Positions 34,915 to 47,506 of a stretch of DNA of 64,000 nucleotides are shown piece by piece. The translations under genes and the position numbers were made by a program. The DNA is taken from contig JAYKKI010000138.1 in assembly GCA_039881145.1 (NCBI GenBank), positions 2,596,001-2,660,000 of the forward strand, written 5' to 3'. The stretch is from Druceiella hillmani. Its lineage: Eukaryota; Arthropoda; Insecta; Lepidoptera; Hepialidae. Position 1 is the first letter of the stretch; every line of letters begins with the position of its first letter. The notes below the pieces were generated by a model, which did not search any database, had not been told where the DNA came from, and saw only the letters and a program-made list of their open reading frames with translations.

Positions 34915-36060
34915 AGTTTGTATTATTCTCTCTGGTAACTGGATTGTTTCTCTTATACAGCCCAAGTTAAAAAAATTTGTTCTCTGATGGACTATACTTC
35001 CAATAATTTACCATTTCAGCTCGACAAATCTGTCCAACATTCTATGATCTTAATGTTTTAATCTTCTTAGGCTGCTGATTCCCAAAAAAATCTTTATTGG
35101 TTTGAAACACTTGAACGTTTCGTTCTTGGACTACAAAAATATATAAAGCACATCCTGACGAAGTAATTCACAAATAATAGATAATATCTAGCTTTGCCTC
35201 CTGCCATCTTGCACTCTGAGGACACGGAAAAGTCTTATTTGCTTTCCTTCACAACATAGTGTGCCGCTGGCTTTACTTATATCATATTTTCAGCAAAGCT
35301 AACCCTTTCAACTGCTCCATTTTTCAATTTATTCAAGCCTTTCCTACTTATATCGCCTAACCGCCTATGCCACGTTGTATATGAAGTGTTAACTGCCCTG
35401 CTAAGAGCTACTCAGGCTTCGTAATGTTTAATAAATTATACACCATTTTCTAAGTTAGCATCTCCGAAACATTCATTTTGCAAGTTGTTAATTGAGCATT
35501 CATGCTGATTAGATATCACTCTGTTACCGTTCAGAATAATTCTACTCAATGATTAAGTTCAAATTCAAATAAAATAATGATACTCAATGAATGAATTCGT
35601 AGTGAGGTGAAGCACACACAAACATTGTTTACATTTGTAGCATACTCTTATTACTGAAACATGTCATTATCTGTAGTTCTCCTTAGAATAAAACTTGAAC
35701 AATCGTTTAATTTGCCACAATAATTACTTAAGTTATGGTTTGATTACAAACATTGGACAACATGTCAACATTCGCAACCAAATGAGTACCGGTGCCGGAA
35801 TCTATATGCCAGTAGGTTTGATTGAACTCCTAAGTAAGAAAAACTGCACTAAATGCATTCGTCTTCGCTTTTTATGTATACGGATATTGATTTTTGAAAT
35901 GGTCATTCTGCTTACATCTGTCACAACAAATAAATTTTTATCGTGTTGTGTCACTTCCACTGACATAGACAGACGACTGATGTGTTTCATTTCCTTTCAT
36001 ACCGCAATGTTGCGGAAACGCTCTGTTACTACCAGTGCTACCACGCTTATAAAAATTTGA
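34915..36060 (-). pseudogene. Decayed Ty1/copia-type LTR retrotransposon (gag end, protease, integrase pieces)
   Basis: Read on the minus strand, several copia landmarks occur in the right order but in broken frames. At about 35930-35881 there is a zinc knuckle CDRCKQNDHFKNQ whose last Cys is changed. At about 35810-35777 there is an aspartic protease active site WHIDSGTGTHL. At about 35373-35355 there is the GAG-pre-integrase start WHRRLGDISRKGLNKLK, followed by CCEGKQ. At about 35160-35090 there is an integrase piece RMCFIYF, and at 35066-35044 KIKTLRS followed by a stop where the catalytic Asp of LRSDNG belongs. Spacing is shorter than normal between the pre-integrase and integrase parts, which suggests an internal deletion. 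No reverse transcriptase or LTRs are visible. Stops and frameshifts make it inactive. Confidence 0.65.
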
Positions 36061-36520
36061 GAAATAAATACACCTTTAGACTTAACCTCGAAATCTGCAC
36101 TTACGTTCAACAAACTTGTTTTTTATAGTATCCGCACCGGTTTTTATATCATCTGCATTATAATTTCAATACAGTAAGTATATAGCTAGATTTTTCTCAA
36201 AAACTTTTTAAACACAACCTAATAATATTGTAAGGATTTTAAAGAAGAAAAAAAGAAATATGTGTAAGTATTTGGTTACGAGAACCTGGAGCATTACTCG
36301 GAAAAAGAGAAAAAATAATTTTTTTTCGAAAATGAAAAACATGTTACATAAGCATCTTATGTGAATAAAGTTATTCCATAAAAATTTGTTTAACTCCATG
36401 AAAATTTATTTAACGGGATATCGGTGACATTACTTTTCATACCTGTGAAAGATATGCTAGAAAATATATTTCCTAGGTGAAAAATAATATTAATATTTGT
36501 CAGTAATTTAATGTAATTAA
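36061..36520. other. No feature recognised
   Basis: Frame 36208-36399 on the minus strand is Phe/Leu rich and not convincing. Confidence 0.4.
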
Positions 36521-36850
36521 CTATACTGTAGCTTCATTTTCATAAGAGGGAAAAATGTTCAATGTTTTAGTAAGATAAGGAGAATTGTTTTTTTTTACTG
36601 TACTGTCTAATCTTAATATTTCAGGCTCAATTTTTTCTTTTAACTGGGTTTTAAAAAATGGAAAAATGTTTTCTATATCACAAAATATGGCAGTGATATC
36701 TCTTTTTAAAGTTTTAATATAGGGTTTTGTTTCTTCTGGATTACTTGTTTTAGATACTGTTCCATATAATTTCTTTATTAATAAATAAATTTGTGGGGAA
36801 ACTGGAGAAATTAACATATCTGAACTACTTAACTCCTGTTTACCATCTTG
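36521..36850 (-). pseudogene. Unrecognised coding-like remnant
   Basis: A minus-strand frame of 98 codons (36817 to 36521), open for about ten more codons upstream without ATG, has a protein-like mix of residues (IYLLIKKLYGTVSK, TAIFCDIENIFPFFKTQLKE, EPEILRL). I do not recognise a family. It lies just upstream (in minus-strand sense) of the copia remnant, but the sequence does not look like copia gag to me. It could be an exon of a host gene, part of another transposon, or chance. Confidence 0.25.
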
Positions 36851-37584
36851 TTGTAGAGTTCTTGAATTTTTTTAATAATATTTGTGCTGTTGTCGAACAA
36901 CTAAAATGATTAGCTTTGTTTTTAAATTTCGTTTGTTTACTGTCGGTTAAACTTTGATGTAATTTTAAGCCAACTTTTAAAATTAATTTAATTCTTTACG
37001 CCGTACAATCGACGTCAACGAATCTCGAAAATATCCTATATATATATATATATATTGGATTTATCTTCATAAGTCATGGAATGTACTTGATTCTCAGATA
37101 TACCTTTTTCACTTAAAACGATAGGACTGCTTTTTCTTATAAATAATTGCAGACTTGATGAATAAAAAATTGCCCACTTTCAAATTGTATTTTGGTGCAG
37201 TTACTTGGAGAAATCTGCGGAATCCAACACCATAGAAATAATTTAATGGTAAATCTTGAATAGCAATCATCTTTTTGATTAGTTTAGCGGTTATTTATTA
37301 ACATGTCTTTGGATTATTTGTAAGCCATTGTTTTATCTTTTTGAAGTGTTTCGTCCAAGAAAAGTTGCTTTTTTTATTTTGAAATTGGTGTTACACTTTT
37401 GCTTAAAAATAAAACAATTGAAGATAATAACTATAAAAAAATAGAAGCGACTAACTCTTATTTACTTTAATTTTCAGCTTTTAAATACTTTTCTGTCTGC
37501 ATATTCGATTACTAAAACAAATCAAATTTTAAAAAATGTGTCTGTCTCTCTTTCGCTCCTCCTATTTGTATAAATAACTTCAGC
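36851..37584. other. No gene; short (TA)n at 37037-37055
   Basis: AT-rich DNA with a short TA run. Nothing else recognised. Confidence 0.5.
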
Positions 37585-37890
37585 TCAAAAACTACTGAAG
37601 CTATCAACTACGTTATTATTACTATTAACTACGTTAATACGTCTTTTCCTCGCATTGTAAATAATAAACTCTGGGATATAATTTAATCTTTGTTTTATCA
37701 TGTTATCTCTAACATTTTCGGCGTTCATTTTGTACGAAACCCTCCGGAAGTTATGATGATGAAAGTTACGTAAAAAATATCCACAGGGACGGTGGGCAGC
37801 AGCGAATTGTAGGACTACGGGAGTGGGGGCAGGGGAACTGGGAGGAGAGCGCAAGTTGGCCTGTGCTGGATTCAAGCGAACCTAATTATT
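37585..37890 (-). other. Unrecognised ORF over a GC-rich island
   Basis: The minus frame 37875-37585 (96 codons) starts MNPAQANLRSPPSSPAPTP and continues CGYFLRNFHHHNFRRVSYKM. The DNA at 37735-37880 is sharply GC-richer than everything around it. The Pro/Ser-rich start and the compositional edge could mark a gene exon, a promoter/5' end or a transposon piece. No domain is recognised. Confidence 0.25.
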
Positions 37891-38310
37891 TTTATCAAAT
37901 TTAAGAGCTGAAAATAAAGGCATTAAAATACTGCACTTTTATTCCAGAATTGCATGCCACCGAAATCGCTAGTTATTGCTACTCTGTAAATAAATACACA
38001 AAATAAATTATATACTGAAATTACTAAAAAACTGAAACTATTTAAAATTTAATTTTATAAGGTATCAGTTTAAGTAAATTTTTTATTGTTTTAGTAAAAA
38101 TGTAGAAAACAAATTAATGTGTTTTCATTAGAGTTATTAAATATTCACATTTCTTAACTGTTCCTGATAATCTATATTTTATGCAAAATATTAGGCAAAA
38201 TATAAATGCAAATCTAAAGATACTCAATCCTCCTTAATTTAATTTAGTAAGTAAAAAATCATGGGGTACAATTACATTTCGTTCAAATAAATTTATACTT
38301 ATTGAATTTA
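37891..38310. other. No feature recognised
   Basis: AT-rich DNA. Confidence 0.45.
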
Positions 38311-38820
38311 CTAACTTTGTTAAAAATATTTCCATAAGGCATTCCACAATATTAGTTGTTATTAAAGCATTACTATTGGTTATTAAAGCATTTAACATTA
38401 AAAAAAAAACAAATTTCAACTGAATTGGAAAAAATAAAAGAATATTTCTTTATCATAATTAATTGTTATATATAACGTATATGTATAATATTGAAAAATG
38501 CCAGAAAACAATGGTCATCTACATTATTTTCGTTTACGAAAAAAACTTATTGGTTAAAATAATACTAACTTTGTTAAAAATATTTCCATAAGGCATTGCA
38601 CAATATTAGTTGTTATTAAAGCATTACTATTGGTTATTAAAGCATTTAATATTAAAAAAAAAAACAAATTTGAACTGAATTGGAAAAAATAAAAGAATAT
38701 TTCTTTATCATAATTAATTGTTATATATAACGTATATGTATAATATTGAGAAATGCCATAAAACAATGGTCATCTACATTATTTTCGTTTACGAAAAAAA
38801 CTTATTGGTTAAAATAATAC
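38311..38820. repeat. Two-copy tandem duplication, 254-bp period
   Basis: Copy 1 is 38311-38564 and copy 2 is 38565-38820, both starting CTAACTTTGTTAAAAATATT. They differ at only a few positions (for example CATTCCACAA against CATTGCACAA). Inside each copy ATTAAAGCATT occurs twice. The frames on the minus strand through them are repeats of the same accidental peptide. Confidence 0.9.
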
Positions 38821-40576
38821 ATTCTGTTATATTTACTCGTTACCAGTAAAAGAAAATAAAAATATTTAAAAAATCACTTCAAGGTTTTTTTTTATCGCAG
38901 TGTAACAAAACGTGCGAAAAGGTAATAATATTCCCAAGTAAAGAACACCAAAGAATATAATAAATCATTTATTTGCATTATTTTTAGAATACCTACTTTC
39001 TTACTTTTTCCAATCAGATCCAAATATTTTGTGGCTTGTTGCTTTTCAATTTCACAACTTAAAAACAAGGTGCTTTTCAGTATGTAAATATTTCAGCTAC
39101 TATTAAGGACGTTCGATGATAACATCCATTTTTCTCCACTATTTGAATCCTTATTGGTCAAAATTACTGATAGACACACATCATGGAAGAGTTGTTAGCT
39201 CCACCCCCTACGTATATCGCTACATAAACATCAGCATTACACTTCAGCATTCATTAATATGAATGCTGATGCTGACCAGAAAATGATGCTGATGCTGATA
39301 TCTGCTATCTCAAAAATACTCTTTTATTTTTTTCACCCTCTTTCACCGTCCTTTTATTATTCGTTTATAGCCTTGTTTTTTTGCTCGTAATTTTCTGTGA
39401 ATAAATATAAAATAGTATAAAATTATTTCCCAAGAATTTAAATTTTCCGTATTTTCATGACATTTTATATTTATTTTCCATATTTATAAGCACGAAAAAA
39501 TATTAGAAATATTTTTTCGATACGTATATGTATAGTAAACATTTACTTCGTTTTCTATGCTTGAAAGAAAGAATATTTTGTCGTTATATCCTGCTCCAGC
39601 GCATGTTTTTCAATAACTTTTTTTTATTAATTAGATCGATAGTATAATTCGATTTTGTACGGTTAATGAATTTTTCTTCAAAAGCAATTCAATTACAATC
39701 TTCTCCTTTCGAAAATATCCATTTCACCTTTTGCGTAATAGAAAATTGCTTTATTGACCTTTTTAACCAAAACAACCTTTCGGATATTCGTTTTCCAAAC
39801 GCCAAATTGCAGTCTGCCTCCATTATTGGTAGTATGCTATATTTATGTTTAAACAATTATCACAATCACATTCTACGCGGTCTTGAAAGCAAGTTACCGA
39901 AAGATAATTTATACCGAAAGATAAATATAAGATAGAATAAGACAAAGTAAATAGAATTATAACAATTGTGTGACCATGAAGTTGTAATTCCATATATTTT
40001 TATCATACATCAAGGACACGCTAAATAGGTCTCCCTAATTTGTTGTCAGCTTCCAACTACTTTGTAGGCTTTAGTGGGACAGACATGGCTAAAATTATGC
40101 CTTTTTTAATTTTTATTCGCTATATTGTCTAATCTACGAGAGAAGATTATTTACATTAAAAATAAATAGGAGACATCATTTTTGTTGGTTCGTGTAGGTC
40201 ATTAGACAGTGAAGGTAATAATTATGGTAAATAGAAAGCTGTGATATTCGAAAGGAGTGACAGGAAAACAGACTTGAAAATTGAAACGACGAATATATGC
40301 AACAAAGTAACATAGCTTGTTTTGGAAGTTTTTTTATTACTCCTCCTATGACTCCCCCTACTAAAATAAATGTTTATTTTTATGTACTAATTTAATACGG
40401 GTATTTATATATAAGATTGACATGCGGAAGTGCATATGCATTTGAATTTAAAACATATACGCATATATCTATGTAAGTGTTTATAACACTGCGAATTATT
40501 CGTACGTTTCATATATACATAAATATTTTATAAATTAATTGTTAATATTCCTCCTATACATGTATATATGTAAATA

Positions 40577-40581
<5 letters not shown>
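38821..40581. other. No gene; GATGCT simple repeat near 39245-39300
   Basis: CAGCATTCA and TGAATGCTG form a 9-bp stem and are followed by GATGCTGATGCTGA units. The plus frame 39666-39935 (89 codons) has no recognisable domain. Confidence 0.45.

Positions 40582-40630
<49 letters not shown>
40582..40630. repeat. (TA)n microsatellite
   Basis: Long uninterrupted TA run. Confidence 0.9.
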
Positions 40631-40638
<8 letters not shown>

Positions 40639-40657
40639 TAATATTGTTGTCAATCAA

Positions 40658-40736
40658 CGAAACCTAGGCTGTGGTTGAGAATTTAAATAAAGTAGATAAA
40701 TACTACGTAACCTAGTGTCAGTCAGTTGTGAATAAA
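40658..40736 (+). mobile_element. MITE family M, partial copy 2
   Basis: GAAACCTAGGCTGTGGTTGAG, then AATTTAAATAAAGTAGA-AAATACTACGTAACC and TTGTGAATAA match one half of the family seen at 62451-62598. The other half is missing. Confidence 0.6.
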
Positions 40737-41781
40737 AAACAAGCATTATTGCTATCGTCATTATTATTACTATTACTACATATCAACAAACATTAAACTT
40801 GTAACAACAGAGTAACTTGATTAACCAAAATTTGTGGATTAATATTGAAAATATTCAAAAATATTGTCCCAAACATTTTATTAACATGTCTGAAGTTCAC
40901 TTCATACCTTCGGAATCAAGACAGTGAATTACTTGGATATCTTACGGTATATTAATTAGTTACATTATTCTTATTCAGGCTTTTTTTTTCAATGAGTTTA
41001 TTTAAATATTTATTAATAATATAAGCTGAATAAGGATTTTACCAAGAAAACTATTTAAAAACGGCCTTATTAAAACTGATAAGATATGTGTGTCAACAGG
41101 TTATATTTCAATGTATGTTCTCATAAAAAATGTAACAAAGGCAAAAATGACATTTTTTGCTGATTTTTTGTTTATTTCACTTCGATGGGAATTGACCCAT
41201 TAAAGTGGAAATGGAAGAAAAAAACCGTCTTCATAAAATTTGGTACTCATGTTGCAAATGTAGGATATATTAAATCCTGGGAAAAATGTATTTCGTGCAA
41301 GTAAAGCTGCAACAGTTAATTTATTAAAAAATTATTACTATTACATTGCACCAAACATTGGGATGAATCATTGCACTGTGAAGAAAATAATATCAAAACT
41401 CTCACAAACAATATTTTAGCCAAAAAATTGAACTTTCTTAATCAAATGGTTCTAAAATTAGAAATCTTATGTTGACAAATCCAAAAAATAGTTATTGAAT
41501 GAGACTTATTGAATGACATTCCTTTTAACTTGAAACTTCTTTTAAATGTGTGCCGGGTGTGAAGAAGCAATCGCGCACAAACGAGTGGCTACGATTTTCG
41601 ATAACAATTATTTAATTTAACATTTGCAACAGATATTCTGTTCACAATTGACGTCTTCATGAAAATAACTGCGATATTGTTCGATACTGCAATATCTTTT
41701 TTTTAAAGGTTTGAACATATAATACTAAAAAGTAAGTCTTGACAATTATTTATTATATAATATTATATTTATTTTTATTAC

Positions 41782-41837
<56 letters not shown>

Positions 41838-42092
41838 CATATATATAACGTCTATATACCCCAAAATTATAAAAAATAACCTAAACTACATTTGAAAGTA
41901 TGAAACCGACAATAAACAAATAACTAGGTAAATAGAGACCGATGTAAATTATCGAATCTCAATAAAAATATTTACGTTTTTATCAAACTTCAATGGCATC
42001 GAGATTAAAAAAAATAAGTTCCCAATTTCTAACAAGACCGTTCCCAGTTTACAATCGCCTATTCCTGGATCCCTTCTCTATTATTTCTCTTC
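40737..42092. other. No gene; (TA)n at 41783-41834
   Basis: AT-rich DNA with a long TA run. No recognised gene or other repeat. Confidence 0.5.
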
Positions 42093-43165
42093 ATAAAACT
42101 CCCCATTACTTTAATTATACTTTGAAGCCTTCTTGTCACTTTTTCGATTTACTTAAAAAGCCTATGGCTTGAAATATTATTGCATGGCGCAACGTTAATT
42201 TAATTTATTGAAATACACTAAATGAAAGGATAAAAATATTTCGGTCCAAAGCCAGCAGTAAAGTCGATTCAATTATTTTCGGAAAGCATTATCCACTCGT
42301 GGATTTACGAATTGGATATAATTATCTTAAGAAGATAGAACGTCGGCCAATATATATTTATAGGCAATATATTTGTTATCGAACTAAGGTAAGACCCAAG
42401 AGAAAGGAGATTATGATTTAAGTTATCTGTGTTAAAATAGGTTAATTTTCTCTTTGCAGCTTAACGGTCAGGGTTTTTTTAATTCGTTTTTTTTTCACAC
42501 ATACTTTGTTCGAAAAAGTTAAATTTAGTTAAATTAACTCATTGGTATTAAAATTATATTGAAAAATAACAAAATATCATATAAAAATAATGTAAAGTGT
42601 GATATTTAAAAACAATAAAAATATAAATAATATGACACTGCGAGTGAAACGGATAAACTTCAATTTTATTTATTTTCCTTGAACGATGAAACCTAAATTA
42701 GTTAAAGTTCTTTCGTCTAATGAAGCGGAAATTATACGGTTGATGAAAGGAAATAATGTAACGAGAAAATATCAGTTCGTTAAAAGTTATTATTAAAGCA
42801 GTACCTGTAAAAAATTTAGTCTTAATTTTAAAAAAAAGTTATCAGGGACCATTGCCTCAATCAATTTATAGAAGATGATGTTGGAATAAATTTGGCAAAA
42901 TTATCGTTAAGTAAAATAAAAATTGTTGTATGTTGCCTTTATATGGTCCTCAAAAACACTAAGTATTTCCAAAAGTTTTGCTATTATCAAATTCCCTTAT
43001 TTTACGATATTACATATAAATTTCGTGAAACTTCTATGTTCTAAGAAATAATAACCTGATTACCAAGTTGAAAACTGTTTTCTTTTTCTAAAAACACTTG
43101 TGCGGACGTAATTTTTTGTCTCCTGCACAATTTCGGAAAAAAATAATGTATGCATTTTTAACTAA
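42093..43165 (-). repeat. Dispersed repeat family A, copy 2
   Basis: Reverse-complement partner of 19003-20003 (see that entry). The match ends on the low side at CTTCATAAAACTCC and on the high side around the GCACAATTTCGGAAAA block. No coding frame. The two copies lie about 22 kb apart in opposite orientation. Confidence 0.75.
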
Positions 43166-43869
43166 ATGTTTGTAATTGTTACTGTTGTCCACATTTAACC
43201 AATTTATATTTCTGTTGTAATACAGGAAATTTAACTATAATATTTCATCCAGTTACATTGTGGAATATTATCTATGTATTGATTAGCCACTAAAATATTT
43301 TTTCAGCCCTCGATACATTTCACAAAGTGCATATAATGAGTGTCTCATTAAGAATTCTATATATTATGTCGTTAGTTTTTAATGCGTAAATTGTAAATAT
43401 AAGAACAACACCTAAATGAATATTATTATAATGACGAAATTTTAATAATGTATTAAACGCATCTGGGACAGGGCAGTTTCTCCGTTAAGTAAAATAAAAA
43501 CAAACACTATATTTCCCAATACTACTTTAACATATTATATATATTCATAGATAATCAGAATGCCAAATTGCCTTTTTTGGTAATACAATGCCACTTTAAT
43601 TTAAACAATGGATTATTTACAAAATGGGAAAATGTCCGCTTTTCAGTCCCTCACAGCCCTTTTTCTCAGAAACCCTTTTGAGGAGGAAACTAAAAATTGG
43701 TCACAGTAATAAAGCATATTAGCACATTGTACATGTCGCAATAGTTGACATTTGTAAATATTTATATCTAAAATTTAGAAGGCAAGTTAAATAGAAAAAG
43801 TATTTAATAATTTAGGGTATCATATAAAAGATCTGTTATCATAATGTTGGTTTCTACATCTTAGGAACT
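43166..43869. other. No feature recognised
   Basis: AT-rich DNA. Confidence 0.45.
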
Positions 43870-43963
43870 ATATCTTCAAAGTTCTATAATAGGTCAGAAC
43901 CTACCCTAGTCACTTTATATTCAAAACGATTAATCCTAAAATCGTATTCGCGATAATACAGGT
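43870..43963 (-). repeat. Dispersed repeat B, copy 2
   Basis: Reverse-complement partner of 13226-13317. It lies about 700 bp from family A copy 2, while the other B copy lies about 5.7 kb from family A copy 1, so A and B need not be one element. Confidence 0.6.
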
Positions 43964-46900
43964 ACGAACTCCTTGCAATCTCCCTTAATGCGTGAATCAG
44001 AATCTGAACTTGAGACTGGACTTTCTAGTATAGAAATGTTAGGTACCTTCTAGCATTTGAACACAATTTTTATCAAGATTATTTAAAATTTAAACAAGTC
44101 AACAATTTTAATAGTCACACTAATACTACTACAAATCGCCATTTTATGCCAGTTTCGATACACACGACGATTTTCTTTTTCAAAGTGATATACAATGGAA
44201 GAAGAAGGTAAAATTACAAAATATGAAAAAATATAAATTTATAAAATATCGTCAAAATAGATTTGGGTAATTATGATATGTAATATTATAACCTCATGAC
44301 GTATTTTGGTATTTTGTAGCAACCGATTATCGAAATAAAATGAAACTTTGACAATTCCTCAAATATCTAAATATATTAAAAATCCATATTTTCACGACAA
44401 CAGCTTCCTTCTCTCCGAACACGAATTGATTACAATCCTCAAAGACATTCAATATACTTTATCTAATAGCGTGTTTGGATCCAAAATCCTTTTGTTCGGT
44501 CTTTGTCAATAAATTCTTTTTACTCCGTCCATCATATTTTCATACAAAATTGCTTTTCAAAGGCTCATTTGAAAGAACCTACTACTTTAGTCGACTATTA
44601 AAATGTTAGAAAAGGGAAATTTAAAAAAAAGATAATTTTCTTTTTCCCGGTGCTGGATAAATGCAAAATTGGAATTTCGACTCTATCTAACATTATAGAA
44701 TATAGACATTATTATAAATTAGTTGTTGAAAAAATAAACTGGCAATAACAAATTTCGATTGACCATATTCAGATTAAGTTTTGAGGTACATTTATAAATT
44801 TAATCAGTTTTTCGCTAAGTAATATTACAATTTAATATATCACCTGGGCACGCGCCACTAATAATAAACGTAAATTTGATTATTGGCAATGAGACCAGAT
44901 GAAAACCGATAATTTATTTTTTAGTTTTCGATTGATAAGTTATATTTTAGTTTTTGATTCTTACTGTAGATAAAGAAATGAAATTTCATTGTGGAAACTA
45001 CCAGCAATTGTCTTTTTCCGATAACGTTTGGAAAATTTGATCTCTCCGATCGCGAAAATAAAAATGTTAAAGAAAAAAAAATTAATTTTGAGACTACATA
45101 GACTTTTTCATTTTGAGATATCATAAATGTTTCCTTGTATGGCATAAATGTTTCAATTTCCGTGCATCCATTCTTTCCGTCAGTGTAGATATTGTTATTA
45201 ACGATATAAATATAATGTCACTGACTTCATATACTCACTTAAGTATTATTCGGAAAGATATCCATGGACTAATATAAATTCCTATGTAAGATATGGATAT
45301 CGCAGACTGACTGCACTTTCAGTAATATACTAGACACTCAGAGTTTGCGCTCATTTTCACGTAACAATTACATACAGTACCCTCCAAGGGTCGACCCACC
45401 AAAGGATTAGAAGGCTCTAAAATGCTATTAATTGCTGACTGCAGATCGTAACCGGTAGGTCTTAATTAATTCCTTGGAAGAATGGAATATCAAACGAGTC
45501 TTTGAAATGGTTTTTAATCTATTCGATTGATGCCTCCTATACATGACCTCTGGTTAAATATGCCATCTAATATTGCCGTTGGAACCCCAAGAAGCTTAAT
45601 AGATACGTAATGGCGTGATAACGTCCAATGTGTGTGCTTTATTAATTAGCTATCTTATGGTTTAAGTAATTTTGAAATCAAATTTTAGCTGCTTAAGAAG
45701 TCATTAAGCTTTAATAAAGTTTCTAAAATATTTATAGTATATATTTTTTCATTCCACGAAAATAAGCAAATATTTTGACATACGTTTTTAACAAACATAA
45801 ATTTGTATTGGGAGTTTTATATCTTATAAAGATTTCAAAATATTTTCTTTAAATCATCAAGGAGTCAAGAATTAATTATATTTTCCTGTATTGTATCCAA
45901 TGGATTGGTTCTTTTTGACAATATGATTATACTTATAATAACGCATTGTTACGAAATATACAAATACATATATTACGGCATAATGTCAGTTATTTTAAAA
46001 CAGTTCTTATGTTACTAACACTACCAAGCAATATATACGTGGTTAGAAATTAAAAGTAATTTATTTCCATTTTCAGTGGTATTTATTGTCATAATAAAAT
46101 GACTAGGTCCAATCCTTGTCTACCGCTCCTTATTTCTGATTCTGCTAGTATTTTAATCTCACTTCTATCAATATTGCCTAAAGATTATCATTTTATTTAT
46201 TTTGCACGACATTTATGATAAGTAAATGATTTCAGCACTTATCTATCACCAAGATGTTTCGCGGTTTTTTCAACCAACGTGACCTTTTGAACAAAGGTCA
46301 TGATAACGATTTTGGCTATAACATCTTACACAAATTTATTTGTTGATTAAGTTATACGTATATTCATTGCCCATGAAGACGTGTTAATCAAAAACATTTA
46401 AAAAGTGGCCAGATATAACGGGCGTAAATTAAAGTAATAAGGTTCGAAGAAACGTAGGCCAAAATATATTATTTAAATAAGTTCATGTCTACAATAATAT
46501 CAGAAAACTTTAGTGTCTCAAAAGTAAACTTTAGTGTGTGTTATAAAATAGGATCAAGTCTCTATTTTCCTATGGATTTTTCGAATGAAAATAAAAAATA
46601 TTAAAAATGTGATGAAATTTTATGACATCAAATAAACCTGTGTTTTGTCACTTAGTATCTCTTTCATAACTTATCTAAAATATGAAATTTTTATGAAATA
46701 ATTAAAATATTTAATATGGACATGCAAGCCATGCATTAAAAGTAATAAGGAAAATTCCTAGAAAGCGTTTAGCAGTAATCAATTTCAAAACCAAAGTTAA
46801 GGATACTTTGGAGAGTATCGGTGATTAAAAACATTCAAATCGATACACAGTGCAGTTCATATTTTTAATAATGCAAAATGATGATCGTTTAAAGTTGAGA

Positions 46901-47459
46901 TTAATTCTAATTTCATTTTGGTCCCTCTTTCTGCTCAAACGATCGAAAGAACTGAATTACTACTTTCCTCAAAATTAATTATGGGGTAAAGATATATATA
47001 GTAGTTCAACTGAAAACTCCTAATGCAAAACTACCATTTTCTTATTGAAAAACAATTTACGCTACTCATGTTCCGCAAAGAACCTTTTTTAATTTGATCG
47101 ATATGCCACATAACAGTTCAGCTTTTAGTCGCACATTACGTGAAGTGGTATAAACTACAAACCTATATTTCTATCCATCGTCGACAATATGCGATCACAT
47201 ATTTTTTCCTCTGGCTACGAATGAGTTTAACTATAAACCTCTTCCACATCATATTTTAAAATAAAGAAAAGAATACTTTATTCCAAGTATAAACATATTG
47301 GATATTTTAATTAAAATATAAGCCGTCATTTGTAATAGTATAGTTAAATAAAATAACAAATGGGACTACGTATCCAGTAGCACTTATTTATATATTAAAT
47401 CAAAACTTTAAGAACTCCCAATGCTAACATCATGGTACATACTTGTCGTTTACAAACAC
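43964..47459. other. No gene recognised
   Basis: AT-rich DNA. The minus frame 44921-45145 has no domain. At about 46289-46309 two nuclear-receptor half-site words, TGACCT and AGGTCA, face outward across 9 bp; this may be chance. Confidence 0.45.
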
Positions 47460-47506
47460 GTTTATGTGTCATACAAAGGTATTTTAGCTTTGTATGATGC
47501 ATAAAC
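47460..47506. repeat. Imperfect hairpin, 19-bp stem
   Basis: The arms 47460-47478 and 47488-47506 pair with two mismatches around a 9-nt loop (GTCATACAAAG with CTTTGTATGATGC at the inner part). Length with flanks might allow a small pre-miRNA-like fold, but nothing shows transcription. Confidence 0.55.
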
